A DNA stretch of 18,287 bases from DATAAM01 sp036260075 (GCA_036260075.1 DATAAM010000221.1:1-18287), one strand, 5' to 3'. Positions 1-7,287 are shown, counted from the first letter of the stretch. Notes: generated by a model not told the origin, from the letters alone. A program made the numbers and translations.

Positions 1-629
1 CCCGCCCGGATGGCGTCGTCGTTGCCGGGGATCACGTAGTCGATGACGTCGGGGTCGCAGTTGGTGTCGACCACCGCCACGATCGGGACGCCGAGCTTGT
101 TCGCCTCGGTGACGGCGATGTGCTCCTTCTTGGTGTCGATCACGAACACGGCCTCGGGGAGGCGGCTCATCCCGCGGATGCCGCCGAGGTTGCGCTGCAA
201 CTTCTCGAGCTCGCGGCTGAGGATGAGCGCCTCCTTCTTCGGCATGGCCTCGAAGTCGCCCGCCGCCCGCATGCGCTCGTACTCCTGCATCTTCTTCACG
301 CGGCCGCTGATGGTGGCGAAGTTGGTGAGCATGCCGCCCAGCCAACGCTCGTTGATGTACGGCATCCCGCACTGGGCGGCGTACCGGGCGACCGGGTCCT
401 GGGTCTGCTTCTTGGTGCCGACGAACAGGATGGTGCCGCCGTCGGCGACGAGGTCGCGGACGAAGGCGTAGGCCTTCTCGATCCCCTGCAGCGTCTGGTG
501 GAGATCGATGATGTAGATGCCGTTGCGCTCGCCGAAGATGAAGCGCTTCATCTTCGGGTTCCAGCGCCGGGTCTGGTGGCCGAAGTGGACGCCGGCCTCC
601 AGCAGCTGCTTCATGGTGACGACGGCCAT
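1..629 (-). CDS. rpsB: 30S ribosomal protein S2 (uS2), 3' end beyond the window
   Basis: Structural protein of the small ribosomal subunit, bound near the head-body junction. The first 209 residues are visible and the frame is open to the window edge, so the C-terminus is missing. The start MAVVTMKQLLEAGVHFGH is the classic uS2 N-terminus, followed by RRWNPKMKRFIFGERNGIYI, the FVGTKKQ segment near residue 73, NERWLGGMLTNF and VVDTNCDPD. The ATG at 629 is preceded by GGAGG seven bases upstream, a strong ribosome binding site. It lies 135 bp downstream of the M23-like/lipase gene on the same strand. The next gene off the window is expected to be tsf, from common bacterial order (inference). No defect is seen. 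Confidence 0.97.
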   Translation of the reverse strand, partial: MAVVTMKQLLEAGVHFGHQTRRWNPKMKRFIFGERNGIYIIDLHQTLQGIEKAYAFVRDLVADGGTILFVGTKKQTQDPVARYAAQCGMPYINERWLGGMLTNFATISGRVKKMQEYERMRAAGDFEAMPKKEALILSRELEKLQRNLGGIRGMSRLPEAVFVIDTKKEHIAVTEANKLGVPIVAVVDTNCDPDVIDYVIPGNDDAIRA

Positions 630-663
630 GCCGTTCCTCCCATCGGTTGTGCCACCGGCGCCG

Positions 664-679
664 CGCCTCCGAGGAGGCG
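664..679 (-). promoter_or_regulatory. Short hairpin in the rpsB 5' leader
   Basis: A perfect 6-bp stem (CGCCTC/GAGGCG) closes a 4-nt loop about 35 nt upstream of the rpsB start codon, within the presumed 5' untranslated region. Leaders of ribosomal protein genes often carry autoregulatory structures, and S2 is known to repress its own operon in some bacteria. I do not recognise this hairpin as a described S2 leader, and short GC stems arise readily by chance in DNA this GC-rich. Confidence 0.25.
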
Positions 680-750
680 ACCGTGGGTGTGCGCCGGTGC
701 GGGTTCGGATCGAGTCGGGTCGAGGCTCGGCGGGCGCCGGGCCGGGCGCC

Positions 751-756
751 AGTGTA
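751..756 (-). promoter_or_regulatory. Possible -10 box for rpsB (TACACT)
   Basis: TACACT on the minus strand fits the actinobacterial TAnnnT -10 pattern and lies just after the stop of the upstream gene. It would give rpsB a leader of roughly 115 nt. No convincing -35 is seen at 16-18 bp. Ribosomal protein genes normally have their own promoter, which supports a site here, but the match is weak. Confidence 0.3.
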
Positions 757-764
757 GTGGGGGC

Positions 765-2387
765 TCACCGGGCGGGCCGCAACGGCAGGCCGAGGCGCAG
801 CGCCGGGCCGGCCAGCCGTTGCTCGTGGAGGACGGCCCGCCCCGCCAGGGCGTCGACGGCGGCGTCGGCGCGGGAACGGCACGTCGGGGGCAGCCGGGCC
901 ACCGCCAGCGCGATCTCCCGTTGGGCCGCAGGCGAGCCCGGCAGGGCGGCGTGGTCGTGCACGCCGCCGACGGTGACGACGACGTTGTCGGCGCCGGGGA
1001 GGCGGCTCCGTGGCGAGGCCACCACCACATCGGCCCGGGCCGCCACCGAGGTGACCTGCACGTGGGGCGGGAGCGGGCGATGTGCGAGGTCGCGCAGGAA
1101 GGCCGAGCCGGGCACCAGTTGGCCAAGGGCCGGGGCGTCGCCGTCGAGCTCCGTCAGCCGAAGCGACCGGACGAGGTCCTCGCCCGCCCGTCCCGTGCGG
1201 CCGCCGCGCGCCAGCAGCACGCTGGCGGCCAAGTCGGCGCCTTGGTGCGGCGTGCCCAGGGTGACGAGCGTGCGCACCGCCGCGGGGGCGCGGGCGCGCA
1301 CCAGCGCGGCGCGCGCCACCAGGCCGCCCTGCGAGTGGGCCACCACGTCGATGGGGACGCCGGGGTGCTCCGCGGCCAGGCGCCCGAGCAGGCGAGCGAG
1401 CCGGCGTCCCGCCTCGGCCAAGTCGTTGCCGCTGTCGCGGGCCCGATAGGCGCGCTCGGCCACCGTGCCTCCCCGATAGGAGAAGCGATGGACGTCGGAC
1501 CGTGCGTACCCGAGCGCCTGGGCGTCGACGGCGTCGACGCCGGCGGAGGCGCTGGAGGAGCCCAGCCCGCCGACCAGCACGAGCAGTCGCCTGCCCGCCA
1601 CCGGAGGCGGCGCCCGTTCCGAGGGGGTGCACGGCGTGGTGCTCTCGGGTCGAGCCAGCTCGACGCCCAGCTGCACCCATGCAGCGGGCGACAGCTCGCC
1701 GACGTAGGCCAGCCACTCGGCCAGCTCCCGGTGGCCGCGGGCGAGCCGGCCCACCTCCTGCCTGGCCGCATCGGCCGCCACGTCGACGGCGGCCCTGGCG
1801 CCGACGGCCGCCGCGTGGCCAAGGCGACGCAGGAGATCGCGCACGAGGCGCTGCTCGGTGGCGAGGGCGGCCGGGCGAAGCTCGTGGTCGGGCACCAGCC
1901 GCGCCCGCCCCCGGCCGCCCGCGAAGAGCGACCGCGGGTCGACGTACTCGTCGCCCACACGGGCGCCGAGGTGGAGCAGCTCGCCCGTCTCGCCGAGGAC
2001 ATGGCCCTGCTCGACGCGCTCCCCGCGTCGCACGGCGACGGAGCGGAGGAACGAGTAGGTGGTGCGCACCCCGTCGGGGTGGAGGACGGTCACGTGCAGC
2101 CCGCCGCCCACCTGGCCCGCGAAGGCGACCACGCCCCGGGCCGCCGCCCGCACCGGCGTGCCCGGCTCGGTGGCGTAGTCGAGGCCCCGGTTGCCGGGGC
2201 CGTACCGGTGAGGCGGCGGCCGGAAGGGGTCGACGACCTCGGCGTCGACCGGTGGCAGGTAGCCGAGGGGTTCCGTGGTGTCGTGCTTGCCGCGGGCGGC
2301 GGCGAGCGCAGGCGGCGGGAGCGCCGCGGCGACCACGTGGACGGCCACGATGGTCAACACAGCGCGTACGAGCCAGAGCCGAGGCAC
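765..2387 (-). CDS. Secreted fusion: degenerate M23-like domain plus alpha/beta hydrolase (lipase-like)
   Basis: A 540-residue exported protein. Residues 1-30 form a signal peptide (basic start, hydrophobic core, ALAAA-type cleavage site). Residues about 44-157 resemble the LytM/M23 domain of the rpsB-adjacent family (Rv2891 type in Mycobacterium). Catalytic residues are altered: the HxxxD motif reads NRGLD (Asn67 for His, Asp70 kept), YxHL reads YSFL (Phe113), and the HLH motif reads LLH (only His139 left). After a helical Ala/Arg-rich linker (about 165-250), residues about 266-500 form an alpha/beta hydrolase with the nucleophile elbow AHSQGG (Ser352), TLGTPHQGAD typical of triacylglycerol lipase/PGAP1-like enzymes, and candidate Asp453 and His477. 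I infer that the peptidase part binds cell wall without cutting and that the C-terminal part is the enzyme; its substrate is unknown. The GTG at 2387 is preferred because GGGAG lies 5 nt before it; GTG at 2393 is also possible. Confidence 0.85.
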   Translation of the reverse strand: MPRLWLVRAVLTIVAVHVVAAALPPPALAAARGKHDTTEPLGYLPPVDAEVVDPFRPPPHRYGPGNRGLDYATEPGTPVRAAARGVVAFAGQVGGGLHVTVLHPDGVRTTYSFLRSVAVRRGERVEQGHVLGETGELLHLGARVGDEYVDPRSLFAGGRGRARLVPDHELRPAALATEQRLVRDLLRRLGHAAAVGARAAVDVAADAARQEVGRLARGHRELAEWLAYVGELSPAAWVQLGVELARPESTTPCTPSERAPPPVAGRRLLVLVGGLGSSSASAGVDAVDAQALGYARSDVHRFSYRGGTVAERAYRARDSGNDLAEAGRRLARLLGRLAAEHPGVPIDVVAHSQGGLVARAALVRARAPAAVRTLVTLGTPHQGADLAASVLLARGGRTGRAGEDLVRSLRLTELDGDAPALGQLVPGSAFLRDLAHRPLPPHVQVTSVAARADVVVASPRSRLPGADNVVVTVGGVHDHAALPGSPAAQREIALAVARLPPTCRSRADAAVDALAGRAVLHEQRLAGPALRLGLPLRPAR

Positions 2388-2518
2388 GGACACTCCCGAA
2401 GACGAACGGACGACGCGGGGAAGCGGGGGCCTGCCTCACCGGGCGGGCACCGGGCTCGGGCACCGGAGCCGGCAGCGGGCGATCGGGGACGAAGGGGGGC
2501 ACCCGTGCGGGCGCCGAG

Positions 2519-2587
2519 CGGTCAGGCGCTGACGGTCAAGCCGTCGTCAGCCGGCGGCGGTCGGACGGTCGTGAGTCCGCGGCGGTC
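2519..2587. repeat. Cluster of five CGGTC motifs upstream of the M23-like/lipase gene
   Basis: The 220-bp gap between the sigma factor gene and the M23-like gene has no recognisable promoter or gene. It contains CGGTC on the plus strand at 2519, 2533, 2558, 2566 and 2583. The spacing is irregular (14, 25, 8 and 17 bp). The cluster could be binding sites for a regulator of the downstream gene or a compositional accident. Confidence 0.2.
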
Positions 2588-2613
2588 AGAGGGGTGGCGG
2601 GCGGGCGGCGGGC

Positions 2614-3396
2614 TCAGGCCGGCTCGCGCTCGGGCTCGGCCATCTTCGACCGGAGCTGGAGCACGGCCTTGGTGTGGATCTGGCAGACCCGGCTCTCGGT
2701 GACGCCGAGCACCTCGCCGATCTCCGCCAGGGTCAGGCCTTCGTAGTAGTAGAGGGTGAGGACGATCTTCTCGCGGTCGCCCAGGCGGTTGATGGCGGAG
2801 GCGAGGATCTGCTTCATCTCCTCGACCTCGAAGGCGGCGACCGGGCCCTCCCCCTTGTCGGGGATGGTGTCGCCCAGGGTGGTGGACTCCCCTCGCTCGC
2901 CGCCCACCGACAGCATCTCGTCGAGGGCGATCAAGCCCACGAAGGAGATCTGGTTGAAGATGCCCTGCAGCTCCTGCTCGGAGATCCCCATCTCGGTGGC
3001 GACCTCGGTGTCGGTGGGCGTGCGCAGGAGCGACGCCTCGAGCTTGGCGTAGGCCTTCTCCACCGCCCGGGCCTTCGCCCGCACCGAGCGGGGAACCCAG
3101 TCGATGGAACGCAGCTCGTCGATGATCGCCCCCTTGATGCGGGCGATGGCATACGTCTCGAACTTGATGGCCCGACCGGGATCGAACTTGTCGATGGCGT
3201 CGATCAACCCGAAGATGCCGTAGCTCACGAGGTCGGCCTGCTCGATGTTCTGAGGCAGGCCCACCGAGACGCGTCCCGCCACGTACTTCACCAGCGGCGA
3301 GTAGTGGACGATCAGCCGGTCTCTGGCGTCGCGCGAGCCGCTGGCCTTGTAGTCGGCCCACAGCTGATCGATGGCCCCGCGGTCCTCTTCGTCCAA
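2614..3396 (-). CDS. whiG: RNA polymerase sigma factor of the WhiG/FliA family
   Basis: Alternative sigma factor (260 aa) of group 3; relatives control sporulation in Streptomyces or flagellar genes elsewhere. Region 2 is seen at about residues 28-100 (LIVHYSPLVKYVAGRVSVGL, then DLVSYGIFGLIDAIDKFD, then KFETYA and the RSIDWVPRSVR edge). Region 3 spans about 105-170. Region 4 lies at about 200-252 with helix-turn-helix residues TLAEIGEVLGVTESRV. The wording is very close to Streptomyces WhiG. The start is chosen at TTG 3396 because GAGGA lies 5 nt upstream; TTG 3438 is an in-frame alternative without a well-placed ribosome binding site. It follows dprA by 52 bp and precedes the M23-like gene, the same neighbours as in Streptomyces. 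Whether this organism is motile or sporulating cannot be told from the window. Confidence 0.95.
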   Translation of the reverse strand: MDEEDRGAIDQLWADYKASGSRDARDRLIVHYSPLVKYVAGRVSVGLPQNIEQADLVSYGIFGLIDAIDKFDPGRAIKFETYAIARIKGAIIDELRSIDWVPRSVRAKARAVEKAYAKLEASLLRTPTDTEVATEMGISEQELQGIFNQISFVGLIALDEMLSVGGERGESTTLGDTIPDKGEGPVAAFEVEEMKQILASAINRLGDREKIVLTLYYYEGLTLAEIGEVLGVTESRVCQIHTKAVLQLRSKMAEPEREPA

Positions 3397-3448
3397 AGCG
3401 TGTCCTCGGCCCGGCAGTAAGGGCAGGTGCTTGGGCAAGTGTAGACAA

Positions 3449-4522
3449 CTAGCTGCTCCTTTCGATGCGTTCCCACCACCCGGCGTCGTCACGAACCCAC
3501 GCGGCGTGTTCGAGCCGACGCAATGCCAGGGCCACGGACATCGGCGTGAGTCCGGTGCGGACGAGGATCGTCTCGACCGCGGTGGGCTCCCAGTCGACGG
3601 CGGCGAGCACGGTGGCCTCCACCCCAGTCGGCACGGGGCGGGGCGGGGCGGGCGGCCCGGCTCCCGCGGTGGCGAGGCCGAGCGCGCTGAGCACGTCGTC
3701 GGCGTCGAGTGCAGGGCCGTGGCCGTCGAAGAGCAGCCGGTTGGTGCCCTTGGACGCCGGGCTGCGGACCGGCCCCGGCACCGCAAGGACCGTGCGGCCC
3801 CGACGGTCGGCCGCCTCGACCGTGTGCATCGAGCCGCCCGCGGCATGTGATTCGACCACCACGAGCACGTCGCTGAGGGCGGCGATGATGCGGTTGCGCG
3901 CCGGGAAGCGCCAAGCGTCGGGCCTGGTGCCGAGCGGCCACTCGGACAGGAGGACGCCTGCCTGGGCCACCCGTTGCCACAGCCGCTCGTGGCGCCGTGG
4001 GTAGACGACGTCGAGCCCGCTCGCCACCACCCCGACGGGCCGGGCCCCTTCCACTTCGAGCGCCCCCTCGTGGGCGGCGCCGTCGATGCCGACAGCCAGA
4101 CCGGACACCACTCCGACGCCTGCGGCGGCCACGGCCCGAGCGAGCTCGCGGGCGACGTCCCGCCCCGCCCTGGTGCACCGCCGCGTGCCCACGATGCCCA
4201 CCAGAGGCGAGCGCACCAGGGCAAGGTCGCCGGTGGCGAAGAGCACGGCAGGTGCCTCCGGGTCGTCGGCCAGGCGGGGCGGGTAGTCGGGACCGTCGAG
4301 CACGTGCACCGTGACCTGCGCCTCGGCATGTGCCTTCGCCAGCCCGTCCGGATCGAGGTGGTCGGCCGCCCGCTGACGGCAGGCGCCCTCGTGCCCGTGG
4401 CGGACCCGGCGCCACGCTTCCGTCGGGGGATGGGCTTCCAGCAGCGCCCGGAGGCGGCCGGGGCCCATGCCTGGCAGGGATGCGAGCGCGATGGCGCAGC
4501 CGACGTGGGCGGCGGTCGTCAC
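3449..4522 (-). CDS. dprA: DNA-processing protein DprA
   Basis: DprA binds single-stranded DNA entering the cell and loads RecA during natural transformation; it is widely conserved even in species not known to be competent. The 357-aa product has an N-terminal helix-hairpin-helix-like part (ALASLPGMGPGRLRALLEA, about 12-30). The Rossmann-type DprA core (about 85-265) carries VGTRRCTRAG (111-120), SGLAVGIDGAAH (140-151), FPARNRIIAALS (206-217) and SKGTNRLL (257-264). The C-terminal winged-helix part (about 298-350) reads VEATVLAAVDWEPTAVETIL. The GTG start overlaps the comM stop by 4 nt (GTGA), indicating translational coupling. No catalytic or structural defect is seen. Confidence 0.95.
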   Translation of the reverse strand: MTTAAHVGCAIALASLPGMGPGRLRALLEAHPPTEAWRRVRHGHEGACRQRAADHLDPDGLAKAHAEAQVTVHVLDGPDYPPRLADDPEAPAVLFATGDLALVRSPLVGIVGTRRCTRAGRDVARELARAVAAAGVGVVSGLAVGIDGAAHEGALEVEGARPVGVVASGLDVVYPRRHERLWQRVAQAGVLLSEWPLGTRPDAWRFPARNRIIAALSDVLVVVESHAAGGSMHTVEAADRRGRTVLAVPGPVRSPASKGTNRLLFDGHGPALDADDVLSALGLATAGAGPPAPPRPVPTGVEATVLAAVDWEPTAVETILVRTGLTPMSVALALRRLEHAAWVRDDAGWWERIERSS

Positions 4523-6036
4523 GACGCCAGCCCCAGCTCGTGCTGCTCGAGCCGGAGCTCGAGGGCGGCACACACGTGCGCCTCCTCCACCACCTCGACG
4601 GGCCCGTCGAGGTCGGCCAGGGTGCGGGCCACCCGGCGCACCCGGTGCAGGCCCCGAGCGCTGAGCAGTCCCGCATGCAGCCGCCGCTCGAGGACCGCCC
4701 AGGCCGCCGGGGTGAGCGGTGCGGCCTCGTCGAGACGCTCTGAGGGGAGCTGGGCGTTGCAGCGCGCGCCGCGGTCGGCGGCCATCGCCCGCACCCGAGC
4801 GACCCGTTCGGCCACGGTGGCCGTCGGCTCGAGGGCCGGGCCGCTGCGCAAGTGGGCGGGATCCGGTCGGGCCACCGGGATGCGCAGGTCGAAGCGGTCG
4901 AGGAGCGGGCCGGACAGGCGCCGGGCGTACCGAGCCCGTGCTCGGTCGCTGCAGCGGCAGGTGCCCGGGGGCCCCGCCTGGCCGCACGGGCAGGGGTTCA
5001 TGGCCGCCACCAACAGGAAGCGAGCCGGGAAGGTGACCGTGGCCTTGGCCCGGGCCACCGTGATGGCACCCTCCTCCAGCGGCTCTCGTAGGCAGTCGAG
5101 CACGCCTGCGTGGAACTCGCCCAGCTCGTCGAGGAAGAGGACGCCGTTGTGCGCCATCGATGCTTCGCCCGGGCGCATGAAGGCGGTGCCTCCGCCCACC
5201 AGCGCCACCGCCGAAGCGCCGTGGTGCGGCGCCCGGAACGGCGGGCGCGTGACCAGGCCGTCGGGGGGCAGGGGCAGCCCCGCTGCCGAGTGCACACGCG
5301 TGGTCTCGACCGCCTCCTCCGAGGTGAGCGGCGGCAGGAGGCCGGGCAGGCGACGGGCGAGCATCGTCTTGCCCGCGCCCGGCGGGCCGGTGAGGAGGAG
5401 GTGGTGCCCGCCCGCCGCCGCGATCTCCAGCGCCCAGCGGGCCAGCCGTTGGCCTCGCACGTCGGCCAGGTCGGGCGACTGCTCCTCGCTTCGGCCGTGC
5501 TCGCTCGGGGCGTCGGAGTGCTCGGGCCACGGCCCGTCGCCCCGGAGGGCGTCGACCAGCTCCCGCAGCGTGCCCGCCGTCCGCACCCGGTGACGGCCGA
5601 CGAGCGCGGCCTCCCTGCGGCACTGGGGGGCCACCACGACCGTCTCGCACCGGAGCACGTCGACCAGCGAGAGGATGCCGGGGACGCCGCGGATCGAGCC
5701 GTCGAGGCCGAGCTCGCCGACGAACGCGGTGCCGGCCACGGGCTCCGCAGGCAGCTCGCCCGCCGCCAGGAGGAGCGCGACGGCGATGGGCAGGTCGAGG
5801 CCGGACCCCGCCTTGCGCATCCCCGAAGGCGCCAGGTTGATCGTGACCCGGCGCATGGGCCACGGCAGGCCGCTGGAGAGGAGGGCGGCGCGCACGCGGT
5901 CGCGGGACTCGCGACAGGCGGCGTCGGGCAGTCCGACGACGTGGAACCCGGGCAGCCCGTTGGAGACGTGGGCTTCGACGGCGACGGGGCGGCCGTCGAC
6001 GCCGAGGAGCGTGGCGGACGGGACAACGGCGATCAC
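4519..6036 (-). CDS. comM: YifB/ComM-type AAA+ ATPase (magnesium chelatase-like)
   Basis: ComM is a hexameric helicase that promotes branch migration during integration of transforming DNA. The 505-aa product has an N-terminal Lon-like fold domain (about 1-170; LLGVDGRPVAVEAHVSNGLP, LPDAACRESRDRVRAAL). The AAA+ domain carries Walker A GPPGAGKT (217-224), APHHGAS (about 269-275) and Walker B VLFLDELGEF (299-308). A zinc-type loop NPCPCG...CRC (Cys349, 351, 360 and 362) precedes SGPLLDRFDLRI (375-386). A C-terminal Mg-chelatase domain ends the protein. The GTG at 6036 is chosen because GGGAG lies 6 nt upstream and family members start at this point; in-frame extension to 6168 adds an unconserved 44 residues. 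It is coupled to dprA. Confidence 0.95.
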   Translation of the reverse strand: MIAVVPSATLLGVDGRPVAVEAHVSNGLPGFHVVGLPDAACRESRDRVRAALLSSGLPWPMRRVTINLAPSGMRKAGSGLDLPIAVALLLAAGELPAEPVAGTAFVGELGLDGSIRGVPGILSLVDVLRCETVVVAPQCRREAALVGRHRVRTAGTLRELVDALRGDGPWPEHSDAPSEHGRSEEQSPDLADVRGQRLARWALEIAAAGGHHLLLTGPPGAGKTMLARRLPGLLPPLTSEEAVETTRVHSAAGLPLPPDGLVTRPPFRAPHHGASAVALVGGGTAFMRPGEASMAHNGVLFLDELGEFHAGVLDCLREPLEEGAITVARAKATVTFPARFLLVAAMNPCPCGQAGPPGTCRCSDRARARYARRLSGPLLDRFDLRIPVARPDPAHLRSGPALEPTATVAERVARVRAMAADRGARCNAQLPSERLDEAAPLTPAAWAVLERRLHAGLLSARGLHRVRRVARTLADLDGPVEVVEEAHVCAALELRLEQHELGLAS

Positions 6037-6120
6037 GGGCAACTCCCTGCTGCGATCTGACGATTCGGAGCAGGGCTGTGTCGCCGGCCCAGGAGCGGCC
6101 GCCAATCGCGGCTGTCCCGA

Positions 6121-6147
6121 AGCGTACTCCGTGGGTGAGACAGTCAC
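6121..6147 (-). promoter_or_regulatory. Possible comM promoter
   Basis: TACGCT (6121-6126, minus strand) fits a TAnnnT -10 box, and GTGACT (6142-6147) matches four of six -35 positions with a 15-bp spacer, which is short. It would give comM a leader of about 80 nt. The -35 lies inside the inverted repeat at 6139-6166, so a protein bound there could block transcription. This is a sequence-pattern call only. Confidence 0.3.
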
Positions 6148-6166
6148 GTCGCCCCGCGTAACTGTC
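6139..6166. repeat. Imperfect inverted repeat, operator-like
   Basis: Ten-base arms GACAGTCACG and CGTAACTGTC are inverted around an 8-bp spacer with one mismatch. The GTCAC core also recurs as a direct repeat 21 bp apart (6143 and 6164), about two helical turns, so two protein subunits would sit on the same DNA face. It lies upstream of comM (minus) and of a small plus-strand ORF (6192). The 343-bp region 6037-6379 otherwise contains only the comM promoter candidate and that ORF. No known operator consensus is claimed. Confidence 0.45.
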
Positions 6167-6191
6167 ACACCCCCCTTGCAGAATGGCGACC

Positions 6192-6375
6192 ATGCGACCG
6201 ATGGCGATCCTGGCGCTGGGAGCGGGAGGACTCCTGCTCGTCGCGTCGGCCGCGCTGCTCGTCCTGGTCGTCGGTCGCGGCGACGGTTCGGCCGACGAGG
6301 CGCTCGCCGCCCTGGGCGGGATGGCAGGGCCGCGACCGAGCCCGCGGCGTCGCCCCCCTGCCTCGCCCTCGCTAG
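6192..6375 (+). pseudogene. Possible remnant or frameshifted small membrane-protein gene
   Basis: An ATG at 6192 begins MRPMAILALGAGG and continues as a strongly hydrophobic segment of about 25 residues, then an acidic/Ala stretch (GRGDGSADEALAAL) and a Pro/Arg-rich part. Codon third positions are mostly G or C over the first 45 codons, as in real genes here. CAGAAT lies 7 nt upstream, compatible with a leaderless start. The frame has no stop until 7490, far inside the antisense of the isomerase gene, which is implausible for an intact gene. A one-base frame shift would end it at TAG 6373-6375, just before the convergent isomerase stop. It may be a decayed gene, a sequencing error or chance; no family is recognised. 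Confidence 0.25.
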
Positions 6376-6379
6376 CGGG

Positions 6380-7150
6380 TCACCGGCCGCGGAACTCCGG
6401 CGACCTCTTGTCGAGGAACGCGCGCAGGGCTTCGGCGACGTCCTCCGTGCTGAAGTTGAGCGCCTGCGTGGCGGCCTCCACGTCGAGTGCCTGCTCGAAG
6501 GAAGGACCCACCGAGTTGTTCAGCATGAGCTTGGTGGACGACAGGGCGAGCGGCGGGCCTGCCGCCAGGTGGCGGGCCCAGTCGTCCACGAACGCGTCCA
6601 GCTCGTCGGCGGGCACCACCCGGTTGAGGATGCCGAAGCGTTCCGCGTCCTCGGCCGACAGCACCTCGGCGAAGAAGGCGAGCTCCTTCGCCTTGTGGAG
6701 GCCGATCAGGCGGGGCAGCAGCCACGAGCCCCCGAAGTCGAGCGACAGGCCCCGGGTGGAGAAGATCTCGGAGAACCGGGCCCGGTCGGACGCCACGATG
6801 AGGTCGCAGCCGAGGGCGAGGTTGCACCCGGCACCCGCCGCCACGCCGTTCACCTTGGCGATCACCGGCTTGGGCAGGCGGTGGAGGGCGGCCGCCGCCT
6901 GGTCGATGAGTCGCATGCGCACGAGGCCGTGCATGTCGAGAGCGGTCACATCGGTGAGGTCGGCGCCCGAGCAGAAAGCGTCGCCCGCGCCGGTGAGCAC
7001 CACCACGCGGTCCTCCGTGCGGCGGCCGATCTCGGTGAAGAGGTCCCCCATGGCCCGCCACATCTCGGTGGTCACGGCGTTCTTCTTCTCCGGCCTGTTG
7101 AGGGTGACCGTGACGATCCCGCCGTCGCGCTCCACGATGAGGCTGTCCAT
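6380..7150 (-). CDS. Enoyl-CoA hydratase/isomerase family protein, PaaG-like
   Basis: A crotonase-fold enzyme (256 aa) that would act on an acyl-CoA thioester in the cytoplasm. Oxyanion-hole segments FCSGADL (59-65) and GVAAGAGC (102-109) are present. The two glutamates of true hydratases are not: the GGCE position reads AGCN (Asn110), and the PE region reads SEIFSTRGLSLDFGG. Asp138 in LDFGGSWLLPR aligns with the catalytic Asp of PaaG, the ring 1,2-epoxyphenylacetyl-CoA isomerase, and the C-terminus FLDKRSPEFRGR is PaaG-like. An isomerase is therefore more likely than a hydratase; the substrate is unknown because no other phenylacetate gene is nearby. There is no ribosome binding site; a -10 box 8 nt before the ATG suggests a leaderless mRNA. 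It is divergent to the 37-aa gene. Confidence 0.88.
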   Translation of the reverse strand: MDSLIVERDGGIVTVTLNRPEKKNAVTTEMWRAMGDLFTEIGRRTEDRVVVLTGAGDAFCSGADLTDVTALDMHGLVRMRLIDQAAAALHRLPKPVIAKVNGVAAGAGCNLALGCDLIVASDRARFSEIFSTRGLSLDFGGSWLLPRLIGLHKAKELAFFAEVLSAEDAERFGILNRVVPADELDAFVDDWARHLAAGPPLALSSTKLMLNNSVGPSFEQALDVEAATQALNFSTEDVAEALRAFLDKRSPEFRGR

Positions 7151-7158
7151 GGCGGGCG

Positions 7159-7166
7159 ACGATACT
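7159..7166. promoter_or_regulatory. Overlapping divergent -10 boxes (leaderless both ways)
   Basis: Only 23 bp separate the isomerase ATG (7150, minus) from the 37-aa gene ATG (7174, plus). Within it, minus-strand TATCGT (7164-7159) and plus-strand GATACT (7161-7166) overlap by four base pairs. Each lies 7-8 nt from its start codon, so transcription would begin at or within about 2 nt of the ATG. Neither gene has a good Shine-Dalgarno sequence. A TTGAAA is found 14 bp from the minus -10, a short spacing. Leaderless mRNAs with TAnnnT boxes are common in actinobacteria. Confidence 0.5.
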
Positions 7167-7173
7167 GGCGGCC

Positions 7174-7287
7174 ATGGGTTTCAACCCGTTCCGGCAGCAG
7201 AAGCGGCGCAGGTCCGACTACCTCTTCGTCGCCGCCGCCTTCGTGCTGGTGGCCGCGCTCCTCCTCTGGGCGCTGCTGCCCCGGTGA
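7174..7287 (+). CDS. Small single-span membrane protein (37 aa), unknown function
   Basis: The reading frame begins MGFNPFRQQKRRRSDYLF and then has one hydrophobic helix of about 20 residues (FVAAAFVLVAALLLWALL) ending PR. The basic N-terminus predicts N-in topology. The stop overlaps the GTG start of the next gene by 4 nt (GTGA), which strongly suggests a translated, coupled pair. No ribosome binding site is present; a leaderless start from GATACT is likely. I do not recognise a named family. The downstream partner is a conserved zinc-binding protein, so the pair may act together at the membrane (inference). Confidence 0.7.
   Translation: MGFNPFRQQKRRRSDYLFVAAAFVLVAALLLWALLPR

Noticed and set aside
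120..2702. Very long plus-strand open frame (860 codons) across the left end
   Set aside because: It is antisense to rpsB and the M23-like/lipase gene, shows no domain and is Arg/Gly/Ala-rich, as expected from GC-rich DNA with few stops.
2522..3448. TTG at 3448 with AAAGGAG upstream as a start for a 308-aa protein
   Set aside because: It is out of frame with the clear sigma factor sequence; the AAAGGAG is part of the dprA 3' coding end.
6037..6193. N-terminal extensions of ComM to 6168 or beyond
   Set aside because: Family members start near 6036, a good ribosome binding site precedes that GTG, and the added residues are unconserved.
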